Below are positions 43,222-54,413 of a DNA stretch of 64,000 nucleotides, one piece after another. The stretch is from contig OY759265.1 in assembly GCA_963662155.1 (NCBI GenBank), positions 13,593,261 to 13,657,260 on the forward strand, read 5' to 3'. Numbering within the stretch: the first letter of the stretch is position 1; each line of letters starts with the position of its first letter. The stretch comes from Lamellibrachia columna. Its lineage: Eukaryota; Annelida; Polychaeta; Sabellida; Siboglinidae. The notes under the pieces were generated by a model, which worked only from the letters and a program-made list of their open reading frames with translations, searched no databases and was not told where the DNA came from. The translations under genes were made by a program, and so were the position numbers.

Positions 43222-45627
43222 CAGGGATGAGTCACGTAAATAGGCAATGTACTTAAGTACAAGCACTTTCAATCTTGCCAAGTCCACGTACTCGTCAAAA
43301 AAATATAGGCAAGTAGAAGTACTTTGTGAAAAATTCAAGTACAAAGTACTTTGAAAATTTTAGTCAAGTACAGTCCAGTACATTGAACGCTACATTTATG
43401 TTTCATAATGGTGAATGTGAAATGATGAATAACAATAACATTTATGTTTCATAATGGTGAAGGTGAAATGATGAATAACAATAACATTTATGTTTCATAA
43501 TGGTGAAGGTGAAATGATGAATAACAATAACATTTATGTTTCATAATGGTGAAGGTGAAATGATGAATAACAATAACATTCATGTTTCATAATGGTGAAG
43601 GTGAAATGATGAATAACAATAACATTTATGTTTCATAATGGTGAAGGTGAAATGATGAATAACAATAACATTTATGTTTCATAATGGTGAAGGTGAAATG
43701 ATGAATAACAATAACATTCATGTTTCATACTGGTGAAGGTGAAATGATGAATAACAATAACATTTATGTTTCATAATGGTGAAGGTGAAATGATGAATAA
43801 CAATAACATTTATGTTTCATAATGGTGAAGGTGAAATGATGAATAACAATAACATTCAATTCTCTCGAGTACGACGAAAACACAAAAGCAGCAGTATTAT
43901 GCATATGCTTGCTTTGCTGCAGTGCTGGGTATTTATCATCAACGTATCTCAACAGATTGCAATTGACTACTTGTCAGTGATTATCCTAAGCCAAGTTAAT
44001 TATGTCTACCACAATACAAGTGAACTGGTGGCTTCGGATCATCTGAAGCGACTATAGCAGATCAAGAGATCAGTTAGTTTATCCCATGTAACTGATCCAT
44101 GGCTTCAAATAATCCTATGTCATTGATAATGTATGTATGGTCGATTGAAGGGTTCAATGGCTAAATCTCAGCTGATATACATGTAAGTGCTTATGCTGCT
44201 CCTCCCCTTTCAGACCTGGGGCTGAGCACATTTTCATGAGAACAAGTACATTGCTAAAAGCTGAGTACGTGTACGAGTACATTCTCACGAGTACATATTT
44301 TATAAATATTAAATAATAATGTATTTTAAACTAAACGTTATTTATTAATTAATCTAATTTATATAACTCAGCAACAAGTGAATATGCAATGGCAGATTTT
44401 TTATGAGGAAAACTGTAAAAAAACCTCTATATTTCATCACCAACAACATTCACTTCAAGTAAAACAAAGCAACCAACAGGAGGATTTGTTACCTGACAAC
44501 ACACTGGCTACATTTCTTTGTTTAGCATTTCTCTTTTTCTCTTATATCTGCTCCCTCAGTCCCTGCTCTCTCAGACACAGACAAGCATGTCTCATGGCTT
44601 CATGAAACATGCTGCATGTCTCATGGCTTCACTGCTCCCACACTGAGTTCATTGTTATGAAGCACCTGAGTCATTGTTAGCAATTGTAATCAAGGGTCAG
44701 TTACGATTCCTCTAGATCTGGAGTCCTCAGATGGTACCTACAAAGTATCAGGACTCTGGACCATATGTCTGGAAAGGATTGCAGTCACTTGCCCTCCCCC
44801 GAGACATTTGCCCCTTGGACACTTGCCCCCCCAGACATCTGCCTCCTAGGATATTCCCCCCCCACAGACATCTGCCCCTTTTTTGTATGGTAGTTGACAA
44901 ATCAAAATCAGTGTGCAGTTTTATTACTATTACTACAATAACATAACATTCAATGACAAGTCGAAGTAATTTAGCCTAATGCAATGGCCTATCCCCTGGA
45001 GTGTGTCTGAGATGTTCTTGTCACCTGTCCTCCAGTCGTCATCCAGGTATCATTGATAGTCAGATCATTGGTGGAAGATGGGTTCTTGGGGTGATGCTTG
45101 GTCCTCTGGCGACGGAGAGTATGTTTCAGTGCGTCCATGTCCCCAAGAACATCCACAGTGGTGGACAGTAATGAGTCAGAGATCAGCTGGTCTGGAGTGC
45201 CCCTGGTATTAGCTGACTTAGTTTTCAGGTCTTCACGGACCTTGGCAGCTTCTATCTATGCCGTGTCACCATCTTGGTTGTGGGCAGTCTTATTGGTCAC
45301 GTTCTGGATCTGGAGAACAGATCAGTGACCATAGCACCCTTGCATTATTTGGACAGACGCTGGCTTCACTCCCATTGAAGCATAATCTTGTTGGTCCCCT
45401 TCTTGGTGTAGGCGTGACACAATCAAAACAAAACACCCCTCCATTTTTACCTCCTCAGATGCTAGTAGTAATTTCCGTGGTGAAGTTATAAGTGAATTCT
45501 GACAACTCTGGCTTGTGCATCCAGTTTTATAGGAAAATGGAGTCACTCCAACTTTCCATGGTAAATGCAATTCAAAAGAAACCTTGTTGAGATGGCTTCT
45601 CCCATACAATATAATTATGGTTTACTG

Positions 45628-45680
<53 letters not shown>

Positions 45681-46642
45681 TATTTATACTTGAAGACAAA
45701 CGAATGCCTAACCCTACAAACAAATGGTTACGTTTTACCCCTCCATTTTACAAACATACAGACATGCATGGTATGACAAAGTTTTTGCTTGGAATCCCTT
45801 CTTAACTGCAGTTAACAATTAATAAATAACATGCTTTGATATAATAGTACCCATTAAACCAATATCTTTGTAGCTAGTCTAGCAGACTGATGGCACCAGA
45901 CTGCTCCCCAAAAACATGTGCATCATTTGAAGGGGTAAAATTTGTCCAAATTGCAACAAAGGGGATGTCTATGTTTTGAATAAAGACCACATGAGACCAA
46001 TTTACATGCTTATACATCAGTTTAGTTTGACTACTTCTGGTGCACAGTGTTGCAATGTGCTATGTGTTTATATTAGTAGTTTGCCATTTATATGTTCTGC
46101 TCTTAGACTACTGGTTGTTGAGATGGTTAGCACAGGCCAATACAACAGGCTCAAAATCACCTTTGTACTTTTTAGTCAGACTGCTGGCACCAGATTATAC
46201 TGGTGTAGGAGGCAGTCTGACCTGAGTTACCTTACTTCTACACAGGAAGCCTCAGCTGGCAGTTCTTAGCAGTTAGCACTGTCAGCCAGTGCCAAGTGGC
46301 ATGGGGGGGGGGTAATCAATGAGAAATAATAAAGTATTTAAAAAAAATAGTTGAACATTCAAATACTTCAGGAAAGTTTCATTTTGTTAACTACAAATAA
46401 ATTAATTTTCACAGCATATATTAAGAAAATACTCGGATGTACTCATGAAATCTGAGTACATTGAGTATGACTACGATAGAGCCAAATATTTTACGAAAAC
46501 ATACTTGGGAAAGTACTTTCCAAGTCCAAGTACTTTGACGATCAAGTACAAGTTCAAGTACTGCACTCAGCAAAATGGCAAGTACAAGTACAAGTCCAGT
46601 ACTTGCTGTACTTAAGTACACAAGTACTTGAACCCATTCCTG
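43222..46642. mobile_element. Possible 3.4 kb DNA transposon with CAGGRATGRG inverted ends
   Basis: The left end CAGGGATGAGTCACGTAAAT and the right end (minus strand) CAGGAATGGGTTCAAGTACT share a start. Both continue into GTACTTAAGTAC and AAGTACAAGTAC-type motifs, which are absent from the rest of the window apart from a few inside. CAGGG ends recall hAT elements, but I found no 8-bp target duplication and no transposase. The interior carries the 46-bp array, a C-rich patch (44780-44880) and a (TA)n run. Confidence 0.45.
43394..43855. repeat. 46-bp tandem repeat, 10 copies
   Basis: Unit AATGGTGAAGGTGAAATGAT GAATAACAATAACATTTATG TTTCAT with very few substitutions. It lies inside the possible transposon at 43222-46642. 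Confidence 0.95.
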
Positions 46643-47077
46643 AGTTTAAAGCATCATGGGGCTACGGACAGGGCAGTTGTATTAAATGTGGAAGTTCATT
46701 TGTGTTGAAGACATTGTTGAGCAATATGTTATATAACATTCACTCCTGTCTGTTTGTGCACATATCTGGTAGTCTGTCATACCAGAAATGGAGATTCAAT
46801 TAAAAAATATATATATATTGTTTCTATAGCAGTTGTTACTATACGTGTAATATATTATATTACGCACACGACATACATGTGACATGCACATGACACGCAC
46901 GCAAACACACGCAAACAATTTCCATTCAATAAACAGAGCTAGGGTAATGACAGTAATCCGGTAACGACAACCAACTGGCATTGCTCTAGTGAAGGGCAGG
47001 GAATATAGGCCTGACAAGTCAGTCATGTCATGACATCACACCAGGAATAACAAGTTGGAGGGTGGCTGAGTTGGTAA

Positions 47078-47685
47078 ACGGAAAGAAAGAAACAGGAAAA
47101 AAAGAAACGGAATGAAAGAAACAAATTTGACTAGGAAAAAAAGAAACGGAAAGAAAGAAACACCCTGTTTTTGCTATATTTATCATTGTTAAAATCTAAT
47201 GGCATGAAGATATTAAACATTTTCAGTTTTCATAATTGCAATTTATAGCCCATTGATCCACAAATTCACTCCTGAAGCCATTCCCAATTTACCCTTGATC
47301 CCCAATTGAGCCATGAAGCCATTCCCTTGATACCCAGTTGACCCCTGAAGCCATTTTCATAATTGTGTCTTGGATGATCCTTTTTGCTTAATTCAAACTG
47401 ACATTTGATCCCAAATTGGTGGCTTCCATTTCAATTATTGCCTCCCCCCAAAAAACCAGGATAAAAGCAGTGATGGGGGCACTATTCCTCAGAACAACCA
47501 TACACTATTTTACATGTTGTAATCATTCTACTACTAATACTTTACCACAGAGATCATCTGCAACCAGAAGGATGGCTCGAAGATTTTTCATGTGAATTAT
47601 TGGTGTATTTTCACTGAAATAGAATCTGAAAAACCTGTTTCTTTCTTTCCGTTTCTTTTTTTCCCATTTCTTTCTTTCCTACATT
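47078..47685. mobile_element. Possible MITE with purine-rich inverted ends
   Basis: GGAAAGAAAGAAACAGGAAA AAAAGAAACGGAATGAAAG near 47080 is the inverted copy (about four mismatches in 44 bases) of 47640-47683. The left end carries a second partial copy near 47130-47165. The 600-base spacing and inverted low-complexity termini suggest a small nonautonomous element. No target duplication could be defined because the ends are low complexity. Confidence 0.45.
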
Positions 47686-47899
47686 CAGCTGAGTTTATTG
47701 TGGGGTGTTGGATTCATGGATTAACTGATAACACAGCATCATATTTCTCATTGCAAAGTCAGATATTGTATACATTTACTAAGTGCAACCATTTTTGCTT
47801 GCAGCAATACACCAAGTAAACTGGTAGCCTTACATGAGTTTCTACAAGGCACACATCTTTGACATATATGTTTGAGATTCTTCCAGGGATTATGACCCC

Positions 47900-48208
47900 C
47901 CTCCATACAGGTTATGACCCCCCAATTCAGGTTATGACCCCCCAATACAGGTTATGACCCGCAATACAGGTTATGACCCCCCAATATAGGTTTGACCCCC
48001 CAATACAGGTTATGACCCCCCAACACAGGTTATGACCCCCAATACAGGTTATGGCCCCCCAATACAGGTTATGACCCACAATACAGGTTATGACCCCCCA
48101 ATATAGGTTTGACCCCCCAATACAAGTTATGATCCCCCAACACAGGTTATGACCCCCCAACACAGGTTATGACCCCCCAATACAGGTTATGACCCCCCAA
48201 TACAGGTG
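47900..48208. repeat. 20-bp tandem repeat, about 16 copies
   Basis: Unit AGGTTATGACCCCCCAATAC with loss or gain of single C residues. The C run is length-variable between units. Confidence 0.95.
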
Positions 48209-48877
48209 ATGTTGTGTGATGTTTGCTATATTACTTCTCAGCCAATGATAATGCTTTATATCTCAAACATGTGACACAAAATACTCTGATTATGTAGGCC
48301 TGGTCACAGCGCACAATATAACCTATATAAAGATTTAAATAGGACATGATTAATTTGTCACAGCAAAATATCAGAGTTGATAAATGCTGAATTTACAAAA
48401 TTCTATACGAAGTAGCTCTAATTTTGTCTGATTGTAAATAATTATTAGTGATTTTTATGCTGACCAGTTTATGCTGAACATGCAGGTTATGAAACTGACT
48501 TCAACTCCATCATTCTCCAGGAACCTTCCATATACATTGACAACATTTTCATGCTGGATGCTAAGGTATTACTGTATTTACAAATACAATCCTGCTCAGA
48601 AGTGTAGCTACTGTTATCAGAATGTAAACTGATCCAGACCAAACTACGTTATGTTGTAATGTAAAACAATAGCAATATAGTAAGTTTTTGTTATGACAGT
48701 GACAATTAAATACCAGCTCTACCATCACCAACCTGCCTGTCATGGCTGCCATGTTTGGAGACATTAAAACGTCCATATGCTTGTACACATACCACAGAAA
48801 CGTGGGCACAAACTTTTGTATGTGTTTTATATGTAAAACAGCTTCAGGATGATCACTCCAGTGTCCACTAAACCTAC

Positions 48878-49000
48878 CTGCATCTGATCGCCACAATGTC
48901 AGTGAATAAAGGAAATGAAAACGGAAAAGAATCACCCAATGCAGATTGTTGTCGACAAGGAAGTCTTCTAAGTGAGTAACTGTCATGGGTGTATTTTTTT
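48878..49000 (-). CDS. Exon-like island: possible alternative or upstream exon of the receptor, or an unknown gene
   Basis: On the minus strand a good acceptor (GTTTCTCTTTCCAG) and donor (GCAG|GTAGGT) bracket 123 bases that are open in one frame and phase 1 at both ends. The frame contains an ATG at 48986-48984, reading M-T-V-T-H-L-E-D-F-L-V-D-N-N and then HWVILFRFHFLYSLTLWRSD. I recognise no domain. Its phase-1 donor could join the Ig exon directly, or the signal-peptide exon as 5' UTR. It may also be chance. Confidence 0.3.
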
Positions 49001-49990
49001 CTGGAAAGAGAAACCCAGATAAGCTATGTTTGATGTGAAAGTAATGCCACAACAATTCCCCTGAGCTATTTTTAAGGCATATATCAATCTTAAAAATAAT
49101 AATAATTAATGGCCTCTCTATAGTAGACTCCTGATGTAAGAAGAACCTCTTAGAATTAGGGGCAACTTTGAAACCCCCATCCTGCCTTGCCCTGTTTTAT
49201 TATAAATCACCTCTGGATTGGCATATATGGAACAGACGTCCTAACATGTTCCATAAAGCAAGCTGTAATTATGTAGGTGCTTTCTGATTATAGTAGTCGA
49301 AGTTTGTGGGGGCGGTATGTCAGTATAGAAGAGTGGTCAGAGACTATAAAGCGAAACCAGTGTTTTTCAGAGCAACTTTTAACGAACATACAGTGATTTT
49401 CATTGGTTAACTGAATTGATCGAGTGTTTTATGTACACGACTTCCTTGTGAGCAACAAATTTATTTATAATATCTTGTTTATTTAAAAATAACACACATA
49501 CAAGATGTGTTACTATTGTGATGTTTCATATATTAATATATGTAAAAATACAAGATTTGGAGATGTAATTAAATATGCCAGTAGTACAACAACATGCAGA
49601 TCAATGTATAGTAGTAAAAGACAAAACAATAAATGTTCACCCTTTTAATAAGGCGAAATATAAATGTTCACCCTTTATGGTGAAAATATATTTTTTACCG
49701 TTTGAGGTGAAATAATTTTTTATCAGATGACTTATTTGTTTGTTAAATTCGCTTTTTATAGCACTTCTAGCAGGATGGCTGAATTGTAACATGGTAGCAT
49801 TTCACTAGGGCTGATGCTAATTAATGGCAAATGGCAGTTATTTTTCCATTAGCGGAGTATCAGGATGGACATAATGAAAGCAAGTCAACTGGTTGTGCTG
49901 TTATTGCTAAAAGCCACTGATGAATTCAAGCTGCCTCTACCAATCCTTTAGCCTACTGCAAAACAGTCTGCATTGAGTGAATAATTTAAG
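49001..49990. other. Intergenic or intronic sequence, no gene seen
   Basis: AT-rich. A short direct repeat, AAATGTTCACCCTTTTAATA / AAATGTTCACCCTTTATGGT, occurs near 49632 and 49662. Confidence 0.5.
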
Positions 49991-49994
49991 TAAT

Positions 49995-50290
49995 ATTCGC
50001 AGCCAATTTAATCAAAAAGTGCATACTTTTGTTAAAATCATCAACTATTGACTTTGTTCATTAGACTGGGTAACTTGAAGTGTCAATAGCATTTGTTATA
50101 TAGTATAATATTTATAGACATGAGGTGGGATACACATAGCCACTTTTCCTGGTTTTCTGCAGAATTTTAACTTGATACAGTCAAAAATAATTTCATCAAA
50201 ACTAAAGGACATTTCAACAAGCAACTAGCATGTCATAGTGGATACTAGAACTAGCATGTCATAATTGATACTAGAGCCAGCATGTTGTAG
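49995..50290. repeat. Dispersed repeat, related to 12930-13205
   Basis: Both copies share, in order: a Y-TACTTTTRTTAAAA segment, ATTGACTTTG, a tail of AAACTAAAKRACA and CTAGCATGT-GTAGTRGAT. Here the last motif runs on into the 26-bp array. Confidence 0.6.
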
Positions 50291-50660
50291 TGGATACTAG
50301 AGCCAGCATGTCATAGTGGATACTAGAGCTAACATGTTGTAGTTGATACTAGAGCTGACATGTCATAGTGGATACTAGAATTAACATGTCATAGTGTATA
50401 CTACAGCTAGCATGTCATAGTTGATAGTAGAGCTAGCACGTCATAGTGGATACTAGAGCTGGCATGTCATAGTTGATAGTAGAGCTAGCACGTCATAGTG
50501 GATACTAGAGCTAGCATGTCATAGTTGATAGTAGAGCTAGCATTTCATAGTGTATACTACAGCTAGCATGTCATAGTTGATACTAGAGCTAGCACGTCAT
50601 AGTGGATACTACAACTAGCATGTCATAGTTGATACTACAGCTAGCACGTCATATTGGATA
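50230..50660. repeat. 26-bp tandem repeat, about 16 copies
   Basis: Unit CTAGCATGTCATAGTGGATA CTAGAG with T/G, AC/AG variants. It is seeded by the final motif of the dispersed repeat at its left edge, which is present once at 13165. Confidence 0.9.
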
Positions 50661-51424
50661 CAGTAACAGTAATCTTGCAATGTTTTTCAACAACAGGCTA
50701 TAAAATTTATACTAGAATGCTTCTAATGAAGCTGAAAAGGCATTTGCACGAACAGGTCTGCTAGGGGCAAACCGACAAAGTGCATATAACGTGCTCTGAG
50801 CATCGAATGTTGGAGGGGGCACGACATAAATTGAATGCTTTGCTTTACTATTTTTTATGTTTCATCTATGCATAAAGATGCACATAACACTCCAATTGTT
50901 TTAGTCTGGCCTATAAGTTTTTAGTTTCACAATAGATGCGCATGCGCGCATGCACGCTCGCACACACGCATGGACACGCACACTTGTTGCTTTTGAAGGT
51001 CTAAACTCTATCATCTTTATTGTAAAATCATGTTATATCTACATAGTATAAACTATATCTATTCTGACATCTTGACTACCCAAATGCATTAAAAAATGTT
51101 ATGTGTTAGTGTTTAATTTTTTGGCTTGAATATCATTCCGCATTGCATGCTGTCTATATTCATAAACAGATAGCGGTGAAATGACATTTAAAAATTGTGG
51201 TTTGGTGGGCAGAGAAGATGTCAGACTAGATATAGTTTGTTGTATATAACACGCCTGATAAAAACAACCAGACAATGCACTTCTAATTTCACTTCACATT
51301 AGTAATCAAACGCATGACACTGTCATTTAGAGAATCATTTACACATAATGCCGCGCACCAGAACACATGCATAATACCACCAGACAAACCACATAATACT
51401 TGTTCATGCCCATTATATGATCAG

Positions 51425-51783
51425 CAGGGTGGTTTGATTTAAATCATTTGATTTAAATCGCTCCAAATTTTTTTTTAAATCATTGATTTATGATTATTAC
51501 TTCCAGTTTTTTTAATCGCTGATTTATATGAATTTAGCACAAATAATTGTTTTCAAGCATCGAGATCAACAAAGTTTTGTTTGTTTTTTAATACAAAAGC
51601 ACAAAGTGCACACACTTGTGTAGCTGTATTGACACCAGATAGCCTGATAGTCAAATATTTTATGACATTGTGTATACCAGATTTAAAAAAATCAAATAAA
51701 TAAAAAAAATCAAATAAATCTGATTTAAATTTAAAAAATCCGATTAAATTTTTTTTTTTATCATGATTTTTTTTTCAACCCTG
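51425..51783. mobile_element. hAT-type MITE, copy 1 (359 bp)
   Basis: Starts CAGGGTGGTTTGATTTAAAT and ends TTTTTTTTCAACCCTG. It is flanked by ATGATCAG (51417-51424) and ATAATCAG (51784-51791), an 8-base target duplication with one difference. CAGGG ends and 8-base duplications are typical of the hAT superfamily. Inside are a GATTTAAATC-rich left arm, a short unique core shared with copy 2 (TAGCTGTATTGACACCAGAT), and a poly(A/T)-rich right arm. No coding sequence. Confidence 0.85.
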
Positions 51784-52179
51784 ATAATCAGACTACATAT
51801 AATCACAATAATAGCCAGATTATTCCTTTCATTAGTACAATGCTTGCATGAACATAAATGACTGTTTCCACACACTGGCGCCATACATCATGACAAAAAC
51901 AGCCACTATCAATCATCATACCCCCAATCACCCAGCACTGATGTGACAACACAGATTGTGAAGATAAAAAGGTTTGCACAAAGCGTTAATCAAAACATTG
52001 GTCTTGACTTTCCCACTGCAAGTGACCTTCACAACAGTCTCCATAGCAATCAGCTGCTTTCACTGATAGTGCCCTGACCCCACCATTTGCATAAAACAGC
52101 AAAAACCCTGCAATATCAGCAATGAATGCTGGTGTAGGGGTCAGACCACTGTTTTACCTCTGGGTGGTACATGTCATAG

Positions 52180-52290
52180 GAATACAATGCAAGTGATTTT
52201 GAGACAGTAACCCCTTTCAAGGATTTTTGTATCCGGAAGAAAAATATTTATGAACAGGAAAAGTGAACATTTACAGAATGCGACACTTGC
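52180..52290. repeat. Dispersed repeat fragment, related to 39940-40060
   Basis: CAAGTGATTTTGAGACAGTA and downstream TATTTATGAACAGGAAAAGT match the order of motifs at 39950-40015 with moderate divergence. Confidence 0.6.
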
Positions 52291-52439
52291 TGAGTATGGG
52301 TTTTAATTTTTAAAAATATTTTTATTTGATGCACATGTCAGGGATGAAAGGATCCCAGAGTATGAAAACAGAATCTGTTTCGGCGACAAAACAGAGAACA
52401 TCTTCCATGTTGATTTTTTAGAAAACAAAATTGTAGCAT

Positions 52440-52920
52440 TCAACAAAAACACTACTGCAGGTCAGTGACAAGACCAAAATCAAAGTTATTCAAACAAAAT
52501 GGCAATTTCGTACAGAGTGTGGAATTGTCTGACTTGTTCTTAGCAGTGGCATATGACTGAAACAGATTTAAGACAACAATTAACCTTCCATACAAAATGC
52601 CTTCGAAACATCATGCGAATATTCTGGCCACAAAAGATCTTCAACAGACCTCAAATCAACTAAACAAATTAACACTGATGACTTGCACAATAAGATGGAG
52701 ATGGTTCGGCCATGGTTTGATGACTACAAAACAGCCTTGAGGCGGACACCCGCAGGAAAGCAAAAACGAGGACGACCAAAAACAACCTGAAGGAGAACTG
52801 TGGAGGGGGAATTAAGCAAAATGCACCTCAGCTGGGACGAGGCTGCCAAACAAGCTGTAGACCGACAGAAGTGGAGAGGTCCTGTTTCTGCCTCATGCGC
52901 CAATAGGCACGAAGAGGATT
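52440..52920 (+). mobile_element. Non-LTR retrotransposon relic, reverse-transcriptase C-terminal end
   Basis: Fragments in shifting plus frames match the far C-terminus of RTE/L1-like polymerases. They run K-T-K-I-K-V-I-Q, W-x-M-T-E-T-D-L-R, then RIFWPQKIFN, and a better kept end TPAGKQKRGRPKTT, then WDEAAKQAVDRQKWRG and A-N-R-H-E-E-D-stop at 52921. The G-K-Q-K-R-G-R-P-K-T-T box and the D-R-Q-K-W-R motif identify the family end. Stops and shifts make it nonfunctional. It differs from the three other LINE pieces in the window. Confidence 0.7.
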
Positions 52921-53394
52921 AAGTAAGTATTGTAAATAGACCCCATAAATTGCACCTGGAGTACACATTCCATTTGTGAAATTTGGTGCAGTCCATATTC
53001 ACTTCTGGCCAATGGACCTCCAAATGTACCCCTTTCATATATCTGTTTGGCGCAGTGAATATCATGTATTTAATATGATATGAAGTTTTATAATAAGCAA
53101 TGACATTGAGGGGCATTATTTTGTATGACCATTCATGCATACACATTACACTGATTAGGAATTTCTATTTCATGCCTCACTGATGGGCATTTTGTGCATC
53201 ACTGACTGACTATATAATTTAAAGCACATGCAAAATGTAAACAAATCGGTCCATTTTTCATTGAAAATCAAATGCACCCCATTTATCACGAGATCCATTT
53301 ACAATCTTACGATAAGTTGTTTTGGTAGTCGGAAGACTTGTTTTCCCACTCTTTCTCTGAATCCATCCATTACCTTGTGAATGGATTCAGAAGG

Positions 53395-53540
53395 TGCCAC
53401 TTGGTACATGTGTTATTAACCCCTACTGGTACACATGGCACAGATGTGTTATTAACCCCTGCTGGTACACATTGCACACATGTGTTATTAAACCCCGCTG
53501 GTACACATTGCACACAGGTGTTATTAAACCCCGCTTGTGC
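53395..53540. repeat. 36-bp tandem repeat, about 4 copies
   Basis: Unit TGGTACACATTGCACACATG TGTTATTAAACCCCGC with variants. Confidence 0.85.
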
Positions 53541-54413
53541 ATGACAAATGCACTGAAGGTGTTGGCCAAGTTGAAAACGTTGCTATTGAGGACAACTTCC
53601 TTGTTATGTTTAAACAACTTCCTCTTACCGTGTAGGCAAGTGATACATCTGTCTGAACAGTTAGTTTCTCTTTCACCTGCTGTTAAATAAAAAATTCCAA
53701 ATTGCTACTGAAGAGTCAACACAATGAAAGCCATTTTTCAGTGCATCATATGGTTGGTTGGATACGTGTCATCTTCTCACTGCACTTTCATTGTTGTTAA
53801 CACATGTTGTATAAAATGATGTGCACAAAGGTCACACAACCCAGCGACAAATAAATATCAAATCAAATCAAATGGGTTCTTTATTTCCAAATGAAAATAG
53901 AAATCTACAACAACATATACACATACACATCAAATGTCAGTAATTCAAATGGAAAGGGAGAAAGTTGAAGTGTATTACTTATTAATCACTTTCCCCCAAT
54001 ATCAAAGTAACGTGTACATATTAATAGTAAACATAAATTTATAGTATATTGTTAGTAAATAATGAATGACCGAAACCCATTTACACGTGTACTTCCAAAT
54101 ATTTTATACTGCATAGCAATTTATTTAAGTAATTTATACACTTCAAGGAAATACATTTTATATCGTTTTTGAAGTTTCTGGAGAGTAACTGGACTTCTTA
54201 CTGACTCATTTAAAGAATTCCAGAGTTTATCACCGTACACAGATGTACACTTATCTTTTCAAGTTGTTCGTGCATATAGATGTTTTAATTTAGATAATAT
54301 AGATTGATGAAATCAAAATATACAATCATGAATTTAAAATGAAAATGTGTGCAATATGGTAATTGATAAGAAAAATTCTAGATCGAAGAAAGCTGAAATA
54401 TAATTAATTAAAT
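53541..54413. other. Sequence without recognised gene
   Basis: AT-rich. 54160-54250 (TTTTGAAGTTTCTGGAGAGT and on) may be an old repeat, but I cannot assign it. Confidence 0.4.

Noticed and set aside
44978..45609. Possible transposase gene inside the 43222-46642 element
   Set aside because: Short open frames on both strands show no zinc finger, DDE or dimerisation motif that I can recognise.
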